From Sphingomonas sp. LM7 (GTDB taxonomy: Bacteria > Pseudomonadota > Alphaproteobacteria > Sphingomonadales > Sphingomonadaceae), in the NCBI RefSeq assembly GCF_002002925.1, contig NZ_CP019511.1, positions 1,612,001-1,676,000 on the forward strand: a stretch of DNA of 64,000 bases. Direction: 5' to 3'. The notes beneath the pieces were generated by a model. That model did no database searches. It had not been told where the DNA came from and saw only the letters and a program-made list of their open reading frames with translations. This document shows positions 8,791-15,656 of the stretch, in pieces. Positions within the stretch are counted from its first letter, which is position 1; the number at the start of each line of letters is the position of its first letter. The position numbers and the translations under genes were made by a program.

Positions 8791-8979
8791 GTGACCCGCT
8801 CTTCATCCTGCTCCGCCCCCGAGGCTCCTCTCCGCGCTTATCGCGTCGAGGGCCCTCGCGCCAGCGATGCCATTGGGCTGTCGCTACGCGATGCGTTTGA
8901 CCGCCAAGCCGGCGTGCCCGACGATATGGCGGCACTGCTGCACCGCCTCAACCGCCACGAGATTTCGGTCCGGTATTGA
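8791..8979 (+). CDS. candidate second NepR-like small protein
   Basis: 62 residues from GTG 8791; a GTG at 8767 is also possible. The codon third positions are strongly GC-rich, as in real genes here. The C-terminal half, AIGLSLRDAFD followed by VPDDMAALLHRLN, aligns with the NepR encoded at 11101 (NLGDALRQAYD, then VPDDLLDLLKKLD), with a linker two residues shorter. NepR is the anti-sigma factor of EcfG. This frame ends 65 bases from the end of ecfG, facing it. It could be a paralogous anti-sigma factor or a chance look-alike. The start is uncertain; a GAGG lies 12 bases upstream of 8791. Confidence 0.5.
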   Translation: MTRSSSCSAPEAPLRAYRVEGPRASDAIGLSLRDAFDRQAGVPDDMAALLHRLNRHEISVRY

Positions 8980-9044
8980 TCTGACCACGCGGAATTCGTC
9001 GCGCGAGCAAAGCGCGCTTCTGCGACATCGCAATTAGGGGAAGT

Positions 9045-9698
9045 TCAGCGGTCGCGGCTGAGGTCGTCGACTTCGCCCATGATCGTGTCGAGCGCGCTCT
9101 TGCCACCGGGATTGGGCAGGCTGTCGCGGCGCGACGGCAATTGCCCCTCGGTGAGCAACGATTCGAGCGCGACGCGGCCACGCGCAACGCGGCTCTTGAT
9201 CGTGCCGACTGCCACATTGCAGATTTCGGCCGCCTCTTCATAGGCGAAGCCGCCCGCACCGACGAGGATCAGCGCCTCGCGCTGGGGCTGTGGCAAGTGC
9301 AGCAAGGCGCGCTGCATGTCGTTCAGTTCGACATGGCGATCCTGGCTGGCGGGCGCAGCCAGCAGCCGATCGGCGACCAGATCGTCCCACTCGCCCTTGA
9401 AGCGCGCGCGGCGCATCTGCGAGAGATAGAGATTGCGCAGGATGATAAAGGTCCAGGCGCGCATATTGGTGCCCGCCTGGAAGCGCTGACGCGCCGCCCA
9501 GGCCTTGAGCAACGTCTCTTGCACCAGATCATCGGCGAGATCGCGGCTTCCCGACAGCGAACGCCCGAAGGCGCGCAGATGCGGAATTACCGTCGCCAGT
9601 TGCTTCTTGAACTCCGGATCGGAGAGCGCGACGTGGACGTAAGGCGGCTCGGCTGCCGCGTCGTCGTCGCGATCGTCAGGCTGTTCGGACTCAGTCAT
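9045..9698 (-). CDS. ecfG: EcfG-type general stress response sigma factor
   Basis: 217 residues. Sigma region 2 (about 40-105) includes LADDLVQETLLKAWAARQRF and the segment AWTFIILRNLYLSQMRR. Region 4 (about 125-185) has LPQPQREALILVGAGGFAYE and the helix-turn-helix AVGTIKSRVARGR. This pattern is that of the alphaproteobacterial EcfG sigma factors, which are held by NepR and released when phosphorylated PhyR binds NepR. Its place beside phyR and nepR settles the assignment. ATG 9698 was chosen; the frame stays open to 9773 without family sequence. Confidence 0.93.
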   Translation of the reverse strand: MTESEQPDDRDDDAAAEPPYVHVALSDPEFKKQLATVIPHLRAFGRSLSGSRDLADDLVQETLLKAWAARQRFQAGTNMRAWTFIILRNLYLSQMRRARFKGEWDDLVADRLLAAPASQDRHVELNDMQRALLHLPQPQREALILVGAGGFAYEEAAEICNVAVGTIKSRVARGRVALESLLTEGQLPSRRDSLPNPGGKSALDTIMGEVDDLSRDR

Positions 9699-9795
9699 TC
9701 GATCCCGTTCAATTACGCGTGCGGAAAGGCCGCGTGTATTGGAGATAGGCGCCGCGGGCGCGATTGCCAGCATTTTCAGAAACGGCCCAGAAAGG

Positions 9796-9933
9796 TCAGG
9801 ACCAGAGAATGATAGCGAAGGCGATGATCACCAGCGCCAGGCCGAAGCCCAGCACATAGCGAGTCATGTGCGGCGTTGTACCGGCGCGGGCGCGATCGGT
9901 GGAGACATGGATGGTTTCGTCGTTCTCAGCCAT
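9796..9933 (-). CDS. 45-residue single-pass membrane protein between phyR and ecfG
   Basis: Reads MAENDETIHVSTDRARAG, then a short polar linker, then one hydrophobic segment (about 26-43: YVLGFGLALVIIAFAIIL) ending in WS and a stop. The ATG is at 9933. It is an acidic cytoplasmic tail plus one helix. It lies 62 bases after phyR and 97 bases before ecfG on the same strand, so co-expression with the stress regulators is likely. Similar tiny membrane proteins are, to my recollection, found at this place in other sphingomonads. No function is known to me. Confidence 0.72.
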   Translation of the reverse strand: MAENDETIHVSTDRARAGTTPHMTRYVLGFGLALVIIAFAIILWS

Positions 9934-9995
9934 ACAGTCTCAACCCACGAAAACCGTTTTGGGTCCGTATCGTGTGGAACCCGCGCCGGATTTTT

Positions 9996-10799
9996 TCAGG
10001 CCGTAGCGGGCACGGTCGCCTGATCGAAGAACAGCGCCTGGCTGATCGTCGTCTTCACCGTCTCTCGCTGGAAGGGCTTGGTGATTAGGAAGGTCGGCTC
10101 GGGCCGCTCGCCGGTCAGCAGGCGCTCCGGGAACGCCGTGATGAAGATCACTGGCACGCTGAACTCGGCCAGAATGTCCTTGACCGCATCGATACCAGAA
10201 CTGTCGTCGGCCAACTGGATGTCGGCGAGGACGAGGCCCGGACGGTCCTCCATCGCCAATGCCACCGCTTCGTCGCGCGTGACGGCGACGCCAGTGACTT
10301 CATGGCCGAGATCGCGGACGATCTGCTCGAGGTCCATCGCGATCAGCGGCTCGTCTTCGATGATCATCACGCGGGTACGCGTCTGACGCTCGATCTCAGC
10401 GACTGCATCGGCGACGAGCTGCGACACCTGCGCGGGATCCTCTTCGATAAGATAGCCGGCATCCTCGATGCTGAAGCCCTCGACCGTGGTCAGTAGCAGC
10501 GCCTGGCGCGACAGTGGCGTAAGGCGGGCGAGGCGCTTGCGGGCAATCATCTCGGCTTCGTTCGACGAATCCTCGATGATGTCCTCTTCCTCGAGATGGG
10601 TGGACTGCCAGATCGCCTGGAAGGTCCGATAGAGGCCGAGCCGCGGATCGACTTCGCGGGGAAACTGGTCCGGCGCGGCGACGATGGCTTCAAGTGCGGC
10701 CCGTACATAACGGTCGCCTTCGGCCTGGCTGCCGGTGAGTGCGCGCGCATAGCGGCGAAGCAAGGGAAGGTGCGGCGCGAGTTGCTGTCCAAGCGACAT
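9996..10799 (-). CDS. phyR: PhyR-type response regulator (anti-anti-sigma factor)
   Basis: 267 residues. The N-terminal sigma-like domain (1-125) mimics EcfG for NepR. The C-terminal receiver (about 143-262) has Glu148/Asp149 and the phosphoryl acceptor Asp193 in LADIQLADDSSG, plus FITAFPERL and ITKPF with Lys241, as in the FAT-GUY receiver class. When phosphorylated it binds NepR and frees EcfG. ATG 10799 gives the family start MSLGQQLAPHLP; the extra 19 codons upstream were rejected. It diverges from nepR, with about 300 bases between them. Confidence 0.95.
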   Translation of the reverse strand: MSLGQQLAPHLPLLRRYARALTGSQAEGDRYVRAALEAIVAAPDQFPREVDPRLGLYRTFQAIWQSTHLEEEDIIEDSSNEAEMIARKRLARLTPLSRQALLLTTVEGFSIEDAGYLIEEDPAQVSQLVADAVAEIERQTRTRVMIIEDEPLIAMDLEQIVRDLGHEVTGVAVTRDEAVALAMEDRPGLVLADIQLADDSSGIDAVKDILAEFSVPVIFITAFPERLLTGERPEPTFLITKPFQRETVKTTISQALFFDQATVPATA

Positions 10800-11100
10800 A
10801 AGGGAAATTTTCTCCATCGAGTGCGCGGGCCGCTTTTCGCGCCCCGACGCCTGCATTGCAATCGTTTCTGCTGTCCGAAGGAGCCCCTCCCCGGATTTCG
10901 CATCGCCTGTGGAACAATCGACGCGCTATTTGGTTTCATCGCCCAAGCCATGTGGTGTTTTGCGCGCCACAAGGGCGCTCGCGCACTCGATAAACGGGAT
11001 GCTTGCGCTCTGGCGTCATGACGTTAATCGGGCACCTGAGTGCTCATGCGTATTCAACAGTCCGGGTCCCGGACATCTCGGGTCCTTACGGGGGAAATTG
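10800..11100. other. divergent regulatory region between phyR and nepR
   Basis: 301 bases without a convincing gene. It holds one EcfG-like element on the plus strand (listed separately) and the nepR ribosome binding site. I see no GGAAC box directed at phyR and no strong sigma70 pair. Short frames here have poor codon character. Confidence 0.6.
10911..10935 (+). promoter_or_regulatory. EcfG-like promoter upstream of nepR
   Basis: GGAAC at 10911-10915 is followed, after 16 bases, by GGTT at 10932-10935. The known EcfG consensus is GGAAC-N16/17-CGTT, so one base of the -10 element differs. It points to nepR and the sensor gene, giving a leader of about 160 bases, and would provide the autoregulation usual at this locus. 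Confidence 0.45.
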
Positions 11101-11268
11101 GTGCGTTCGGCAAAGGATGAAAAAAAGGGGTCGCCCAAGTCAAAGGGCGGGACGGAGAGCAGCAAGCCCAGCCGCAACCTGGGCGATGCGCTGCGCCAAG
11201 CCTATGACGAGGCCGTTCGCGAGACCGTGCCCGACGATCTTCTCGACCTTCTGAAGAAGCTCGACTAG
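11101..11268 (+). CDS. nepR: NepR anti-sigma factor
   Basis: 55 residues. A Lys/Ser-rich start is followed by the NepR core NLGDALRQAYDEAV and VPDDLLDLLKKLD at the C-terminus. These are the two helices that clamp EcfG or, alternatively, phosphorylated PhyR. The start is GTG 11101, with GGGGGAAA six bases upstream. The sensor gene follows after nine bases, so the two are one unit. Confidence 0.9.
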   Translation: MRSAKDEKKGSPKSKGGTESSKPSRNLGDALRQAYDEAVRETVPDDLLDLLKKLD

Positions 11269-11277
11269 CCAAGCATC

Positions 11278-12846
11278 ATGGACAGTACGGATCTGGAGCC
11301 GCGTGCCAAGGGTGTCGCGGCGGCGCTGACGCGTATGCCGACAGGCGCGAAGCTGTTCCTGATCCTCGTGGGCGCGCTGCTTCCACTGGCGCTGATCGCC
11401 CTGTTCATCACGATCCAGACCACCCGCACCGCTGACACCGAGGCACGCGCGCGGCTCAGCGCGATCACCGACGAGAGTTCGGGCGTGGTCGAGAACGCTC
11501 TCACCAACGAAGCGAGCGAGCTGCGCGGCACGCTCGGTGCGCTGGAGCGCGATCCGCACGACGCCGACAGCTGCACCCGCCTCGCCGGCGGATTCGCGAC
11601 GCAGGGTGGTGTGCGCTTCGCTATCGTCGATTCCCGCGGCCGCGTATTGTGCGGCCAGCGCTTTACGCTGCCGGTGACGGGCGCGCTTCGCCCGGCGGAA
11701 GTACGCGTGTCGATTCTCACCGACGGCCTTGCCATACGCGTCGGCGGCAATGGCGGCATGACTGCGACTGCATGGTATCCTGTCTCGGCCTTGTCGGCGC
11801 TTGCCCGACCGAGCGGCTTCGTCCCCGACTACGGCGCCGCGCTGGTCCGCAACGACCAGCGGCTGGTGTTGCGCCAGATCGGCACTGCCGGTCCTCTCGG
11901 CCGCCGCGAGACCGCGCGCAGCGATCTCGCGCTCGACCGGCTCGGGCTGGAAATGTCGATGCCGGGAGCGCCGATCACTTCGCCGCTGATCCTCACCACC
12001 GTGCTGCTCGTGCTGATGTGGATCGTCGCCGCGGCGATCAGCTGGTTCGTCGTCGACATCCTGCTGATCCGCCCGCTGCGCCGGCTGCGCACCAGCGTCG
12101 GCAAGTACCAGCCGGGCGAAGTGCTCGACATGAAGCGCTTCGGCGCGATCCCGGCGCAGGAAATCCGCGAGCTGGGCGAGACCTTCCAGCAGATCACCCG
12201 CACGGTGCAGGCGCACGAATCGGACCTGGCCGAGGGGCTGGTGCGCCAGACCAAGCTCACCCGCGAAGTCCATCACCGGGTGAAGAACAACCTGCAGGTC
12301 ATTTCCAGCCTGATCAACTTCCACGCGCGCGGCGCCAAGAGCGCCGAGGCGACCGAGGCCTATTCTTCGATCCAGCGCCGAGTCGATGCGCTCGCGGTGG
12401 TCCATCGCCACCACTATGCCGAGCTGGAGGAGAATCGCGGGCTCGATCTGCGCTCGATCATCGGCGAGCTTGCCGCCAATATCCGCGCCACCGCGCCCGA
12501 GCGCGCCGCCGGGCTGGGCATCACGCTCGAGATCGAGCCGCTGCTGGTCAACCAGGATGTTGCGATCGCCGTCGCCTTCCTGATCACCGAGATCGTCGAG
12601 CTCGCCGTCAACGGCAATCCTTCTGCACAGGTGCGCATCTCGATCAAGGGTGGCGACGAGCCCGACCGTGCGATCCTGCGCGTCAATTCGCCTTCGCTGG
12701 TGGAGAGCGCCGAAATGGAAGCGCTGCTCGAGAATCGCTACGGCCGCATCATCGCCGGGCTCGCCCGGCAGCTGCGTACCCGGCTTCACCACGACCCGCT
12801 GGTCGGCGCCTATGAAGCCTCGATCGCGATCACCGGACGCCCCTAG
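11278..12846 (+). CDS. PhyP-like HisKA_2 sensor protein with degenerate ATPase domain
   Basis: 522 residues. Membrane segments lie at about 24-46 and 232-258 and enclose a periplasmic sensor of about 185 residues. A HAMP-like linker follows, then the HisKA_2 dimerisation helix with EVHHRVKNNLQV (acceptor His333). The C-terminal ATPase-like domain is altered: where HisKA_2 kinases have NELVTNA in the N box it reads TEIVELAV, and no DNGxG G1 box or glycine-rich G2 box can be found. It may therefore act on PhyR as a phosphatase rather than a kinase. PhyP of Sphingomonas, encoded at the same locus, is a known negative regulator of PhyR. Confidence 0.85.
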   Translation: MDSTDLEPRAKGVAAALTRMPTGAKLFLILVGALLPLALIALFITIQTTRTADTEARARLSAITDESSGVVENALTNEASELRGTLGALERDPHDADSCTRLAGGFATQGGVRFAIVDSRGRVLCGQRFTLPVTGALRPAEVRVSILTDGLAIRVGGNGGMTATAWYPVSALSALARPSGFVPDYGAALVRNDQRLVLRQIGTAGPLGRRETARSDLALDRLGLEMSMPGAPITSPLILTTVLLVLMWIVAAAISWFVVDILLIRPLRRLRTSVGKYQPGEVLDMKRFGAIPAQEIRELGETFQQITRTVQAHESDLAEGLVRQTKLTREVHHRVKNNLQVISSLINFHARGAKSAEATEAYSSIQRRVDALAVVHRHHYAELEENRGLDLRSIIGELAANIRATAPERAAGLGITLEIEPLLVNQDVAIAVAFLITEIVELAVNGNPSAQVRISIKGGDEPDRAILRVNSPSLVESAEMEALLENRYGRIIAGLARQLRTRLHHDPLVGAYEASIAITGRP

Positions 12847-12859
12847 CTGGATTTACAAG

Positions 12860-12944
12860 CTCCTCCCCATTCCGCAGGGAGTGCAGGCAGGCCTGAGGTG
12901 CTTTGGTCGCAAGCTACGCGCCCTCCACCACCCGCTACGCGGGC
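12860..12944. repeat. degenerate interspersed palindromic repeat
   Basis: CTCCTCCCC at 12860, a partly matching GCAGGGAG, and the segment CCCTCCACCACCCGCTACGCGGG (12921-12943, with a CCCGC-TAC-GCGGG hairpin) resemble the multi-copy intergenic palindromic elements of sphingomonad genomes. The arms are decayed. No second copy of this exact element is seen in the window. Confidence 0.35.
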
Positions 12945-13046
12945 TTCGGAATCGTGACAGTCCTCTGCCCCAGGGAAAGGGCTTTTGTGGCCCCACCGGC
13001 TAATTTACCCTCTTCAAAATAATTTCAAAAAAAATGTGCCGAGGCG

Positions 13047-13071
13047 GGAACCCTGTTCCGAAATGCTCGTT
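13047..13071 (+). promoter_or_regulatory. perfect EcfG (general stress response) promoter
   Basis: GGAAC at 13047-13051, then exactly 16 bases, then CGTT at 13068-13071. This is an exact match to the known EcfG consensus GGAAC-N16/17-CGTT. Transcription would start near 13078, pass through the 13125-13170 hairpin and reach the entericidin gene at 13287 after a leader of about 210 bases. The sigma factor itself is encoded 3.3 kb away. Confidence 0.8.
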
Positions 13072-13124
13072 TTGATATTCGGATAGTGACCTTTTGCCCC
13101 CCCGCTCTCGCTATCCAAGACATG

Positions 13125-13170
13125 GGCCCGGAAGCATCAACCCTCCCCCCCCCGGTGATGCTTCCGGGCC
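13125..13170 (+). ncRNA. stable hairpin with C-rich loop in the entericidin leader
   Basis: Perfect 15-bp arms GGCCCGGAAGCATCA (13125-13139) and TGATGCTTCCGGGCC (13156-13170) enclose a 16-base loop with nine consecutive C residues and a CCCTCC stretch. No T run follows, so it is not a simple terminator. The loop is complementary to Shine-Dalgarno sequences. It may be a leader structure or the 5' part of a small RNA. The class is an inference; only the structure is seen. Confidence 0.45.
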
Positions 13171-13286
13171 TAACACTTTCTCCCGACATCGAAAGATCCG
13201 ATCCCGCCTCCGGCAGCTTCATGCCCGCCGCGGAACGATTTCGGCTGTCCGGGCATTTCTTCCTCGTCCCAAGCTGGAGAGTTTCA

Positions 13287-13421
13287 ATGCGCAAGATTTT
13301 CACCTGTGCCGCGCTCGCGAGCGCGATCCTGGTCTCGGCCTGCAACACCGTTGAAGGCGTTGGCCGTGACGTTTCGTCGGCTGGCGACACTGTCGCGAAG
13401 ACTGCAGACGACGCGAAGTAA
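13287..13421 (+). CDS. entericidin A/B family lipoprotein
   Basis: 44 residues: a basic start, a hydrophobic stretch, and the lipobox VSAC with Cys19. A short mature part (NTVEGVGRDVSSAGDTVAKTA) has the glycine and DxxxAGD pattern of entericidins. It should be an outer-membrane-bound small lipoprotein. GGAGAG lies about eight bases before the ATG. It sits behind a perfect EcfG promoter and ahead of its own terminator, so it is probably a general stress response gene; entericidin genes are often stress-induced. Confidence 0.88.
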   Translation: MRKIFTCAALASAILVSACNTVEGVGRDVSSAGDTVAKTADDAK

Positions 13422-13455
13422 TCGCCGACCGAATTTCGGTCGATTGTCTGCGAAG

Positions 13456-13482
13456 CCCCTCCCCGTCCCGGGAGGGGTTTTT
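13456..13482 (+). terminator. intrinsic terminator of the entericidin gene
   Basis: CCCCTCCC (13456-13463) pairs with GGGAGGGG (13470-13477) across a six-base loop and is followed by TTTTT. A classical factor-independent terminator; it lies just past the end of tatC on the opposite strand. Confidence 0.85.
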
Positions 13483-13486
13483 CGTA

Positions 13487-14254
13487 TCAGGAAGCGACTT
13501 CGCTTTCGTTTTCGGCGCGCTGGCGCCGCTTCCGGGTGAACCAGATTGCGACCAGCGCCAGGAAATACAGCGCACATAGCGGCACTGCCAGCAGCAGCTG
13601 CGATCCCACGTCGGGCGGCGTCAGCACTGCCGACAGGGCGAACGCCCCGACCACGGCATAGCGCCATGCACCGCGCAGCTGCTCGAAGGTCACGATCCCG
13701 GCATGTTCGAGCAGCATCAGTAGCACTGGCAACAGGAACGAGATCCCGAAGCCGAAGATGAACTGCATCACGAACTTCAGATACTCGTTCACTTCGGGCA
13801 TCGCCGTCTGCTGCACGCCGGCAAGCTCGCCCTGGAAGCCGAGCAGGAATTTGAGCGCCACGGGAATCGCGATGAAATATGCCATCGAGGCGCCGGCGAT
13901 GAACAGCACCGGCGTCGCGAGCAGGAATGGCAACAGCGCGCGCTTTTCCTTGCGGTAGAGCCCCGGCGCGACGAACTGCCACAGCTGGTTGGCGATCACC
14001 GGGAATGCGAGCATCAGCGCCGCGAAGAACGCGACCTTCAGCTCGACGATGAACCCGCCGGTCACTGCGGTGTTGATTATCGTCACCTGCCCCGCCGCCT
14101 TGAGCGGTGCGACGAGGACGGCGAGGATCGGCCGCGCGAAATACAGGCATCCCGCAAACGCCACTACCAGCGCGGCGAGCGACCAGAGAAGACGGCGCCT
14201 GAGCTCGATCAGGTGGTCGAGCAGCGGCGCTTGGGTGTCGTCGATTTCGTTCAC
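13487..14254 (-). CDS. tatC: twin-arginine translocase subunit TatC
   Basis: 255 residues with six predicted membrane segments. Near the N-terminus it has the family motif LLDHLIELRRRLLWSL (about 11-26), the contact site for twin-arginine signal peptides. It forms the receptor complex with TatB for export of folded proteins across the inner membrane. It starts with GTG at 14254 in a GTGA overlap with the tatB stop. The C-terminal tail is short and basic. Confidence 0.95.
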   Translation of the reverse strand: MNEIDDTQAPLLDHLIELRRRLLWSLAALVVAFAGCLYFARPILAVLVAPLKAAGQVTIINTAVTGGFIVELKVAFFAALMLAFPVIANQLWQFVAPGLYRKEKRALLPFLLATPVLFIAGASMAYFIAIPVALKFLLGFQGELAGVQQTAMPEVNEYLKFVMQFIFGFGISFLLPVLLMLLEHAGIVTFEQLRGAWRYAVVGAFALSAVLTPPDVGSQLLLAVPLCALYFLALVAIWFTRKRRQRAENESEVAS

Positions 14255-14685
14255 GATTGCGGCTCGTCCGGGGCTGAGGCCTTGGGCTTGCGGGTCCGCT
14301 TGGGCTTCGCCGCGGCGTCGGGCTCGGCCGCGTCCTGCGCCGGGAACAGTGCGGGCTGCTCGACCATCACCGGATCGGCATCAATATCGGCAGCGATTGC
14401 CGGATCATGCGCGAAGGAATCGGGCTGCGGCGCGGGAAGCGCGGCGGTGGGCGGATGCTCGCGCATGATGCGCTCGTTCTCCGCGGCCCATTGCTTCTCC
14501 ATCTCGGCAAGCTCGGATTCGCGGATCATCGTGTCGAAGCCCGAGCGGAATTGTCGCGCCACGCCACGCGCCTTGCCGACCCATTTGCCGACAAAGCGCA
14601 TCGCCTTGGGAAGATCCTTGGGTCCGATCACCAGCAGCGCCACCACGGCCACAAGCAGCAACTCGGTCGGCGCTACGTCTAACAT
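14251..14685 (-). CDS. tatB: Sec-independent translocase subunit TatB
   Basis: 144 residues. One N-terminal membrane helix (about 5-21: APTELLLVAVVALLVIG), the hinge GPKDLP, and an amphipathic helix (about 25-70) follow the TatB pattern. The remainder is an Ala/Pro/Lys-rich disordered tail ending in basic KPKRTRKPK. ATG 14685 gives the conserved start MLDVAPTELL; the open frame upstream to 14820 runs into the intergenic region. It is co-transcribed with tatA and tatC. Confidence 0.92.
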   Translation of the reverse strand: MLDVAPTELLLVAVVALLVIGPKDLPKAMRFVGKWVGKARGVARQFRSGFDTMIRESELAEMEKQWAAENERIMREHPPTAALPAPQPDSFAHDPAIAADIDADPVMVEQPALFPAQDAAEPDAAAKPKRTRKPKASAPDEPQS

Positions 14686-14746
14686 TCGGCACTGCCTCGG
14701 GCGCGCCTCACCAGGAGGCGCGGAACAACGGTGGATGAATCGGAGC

Positions 14747-14992
14747 TCAGCGCTCTTCGCGGGTACGCTCGGCTTCGGTCTGGAAGCTCGCGTCGGGCGT
14801 CGGCGCGGGCTTGCCCTCAATGCGCGTCGGCTTGGCGGGCGTCTCCGCCTCGTCGTCCTCGGCCATGCCCTTCTTGAACTGCTTGATGCCCTTGGCGACG
14901 TCGCCCATCATGTTGGAGAAACGGCTGCCGCCGAACAACAAAATGACCAGGACACCGACGATCAGCCAGTGCATCAGGCTCATGCTACCCAT
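14747..14992 (-). CDS. tatA: twin-arginine translocase subunit TatA
   Basis: 81 residues: a membrane helix (about 8-22: [15 protein letters not shown]), the hinge FGGSRF, an amphipathic helix with [14 protein letters not shown], and a charged tail. It is the pore-forming subunit of the Tat system. First gene of tatABC, with 61 bases before tatB. Confidence 0.93.
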   Translation of the reverse strand: MGSMSLMHWLIVGVLVILLFGGSRFSNMMGDVAKGIKQFKKGMAEDDEAETPAKPTRIEGKPAPTPDASFQTEAERTREER

Positions 14993-15077
14993 GGGAACTC
15001 TCCTCGTATCGGGGTCTATCTAGGCGCGGCGCGCGCCCGGGGCAACGGCTTGCACCGTACCCTGATGGATTGTGGCC

Positions 15078-15656
15078 CTATTCGTCTTCCATGACAGTTT
15101 CGCTCGCCTCCGCCTCGAAAGCTAGATCGACCGGATCGAGCAGCCCGGCAGCCTTGAGATCGTCGATCCCCGGCAGGTCGCGCCGGCTAGCGAGGCCGAA
15201 CTGGCTGAGGAACCCTGAGGTAGTCGCGTAGGTGAGCGGACGGCCCGGCACTTCGCGCCGCCCGGCGGGGCGCACCCAGCCTGCTTCCATCAGCACGTCG
15301 ATCGTTCCCTTGGAAATCTGGACGCCGCGGATCGCCTCGATCTCGGCGCGCGTCACCGGCTCGTGATAGGCGATGATCGCCAGCGTCTCGATACCCGCGC
15401 GGCTGAGCTTGCGCGATTCCTCGCGGTCGCGGCGAAGCAGGTGCGCGAGATCGGCAGCAGTCTGGAAATGCCAGCGCTCGCCGCGGCGGACCAGCTCGAT
15501 GCCGCGACCTGCATAAAGGGTCTCCAGGGCCGCGAGGGCCCCGCGGACATCGGCCTGCGCGCCGACATGCGCCTTGATCTCCTCGACGCTCATCGGCTGT
15601 TCGGAGGCGAACAGCACTGCCTCCACGGCGCGGCCGAGATCGTCCTGGCGAATCAC
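15078..15656 (-). CDS. scpB: segregation and condensation protein B
   Basis: 192 residues with two winged-helix domains (about 5-80 and 90-165), including the family segment GIETLAIIAYHEPVTRAEIEAIRGV. It forms the condensin complex with Smc and ScpA that compacts and segregates chromosomes. It starts with GTG at 15656 in a GTGA overlap with scpA. The acidic tail ends 85 bases before the tatA start, so readthrough into tatABC is possible. Confidence 0.93.
   Translation of the reverse strand: MIRQDDLGRAVEAVLFASEQPMSVEEIKAHVGAQADVRGALAALETLYAGRGIELVRRGERWHFQTAADLAHLLRRDREESRKLSRAGIETLAIIAYHEPVTRAEIEAIRGVQISKGTIDVLMEAGWVRPAGRREVPGRPLTYATTSGFLSQFGLASRRDLPGIDDLKAAGLLDPVDLAFEAEASETVMEDE

Larger units (their letters stand above)
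12847..13286. other. 440-base intergenic region downstream of the stress locus
   Basis: Holds a degenerate interspersed repeat (12860-12944), an A-rich tract (about 13010-13034), a perfect EcfG-type promoter (13047-13071) and a strong hairpin (13125-13170), then the entericidin ribosome binding site. No protein gene is supported. Confidence 0.7.

Noticed and set aside
11140..12792. 550-codon frame opposite the PhyP-like gene
   Set aside because: Composition is that of a shadow frame, and the plus strand carries clear domains with a good start.
13125..13170. Intrinsic terminator
   Set aside because: No T run follows on either strand, and the loop is unusually C-rich; a true terminator lies at 13456.
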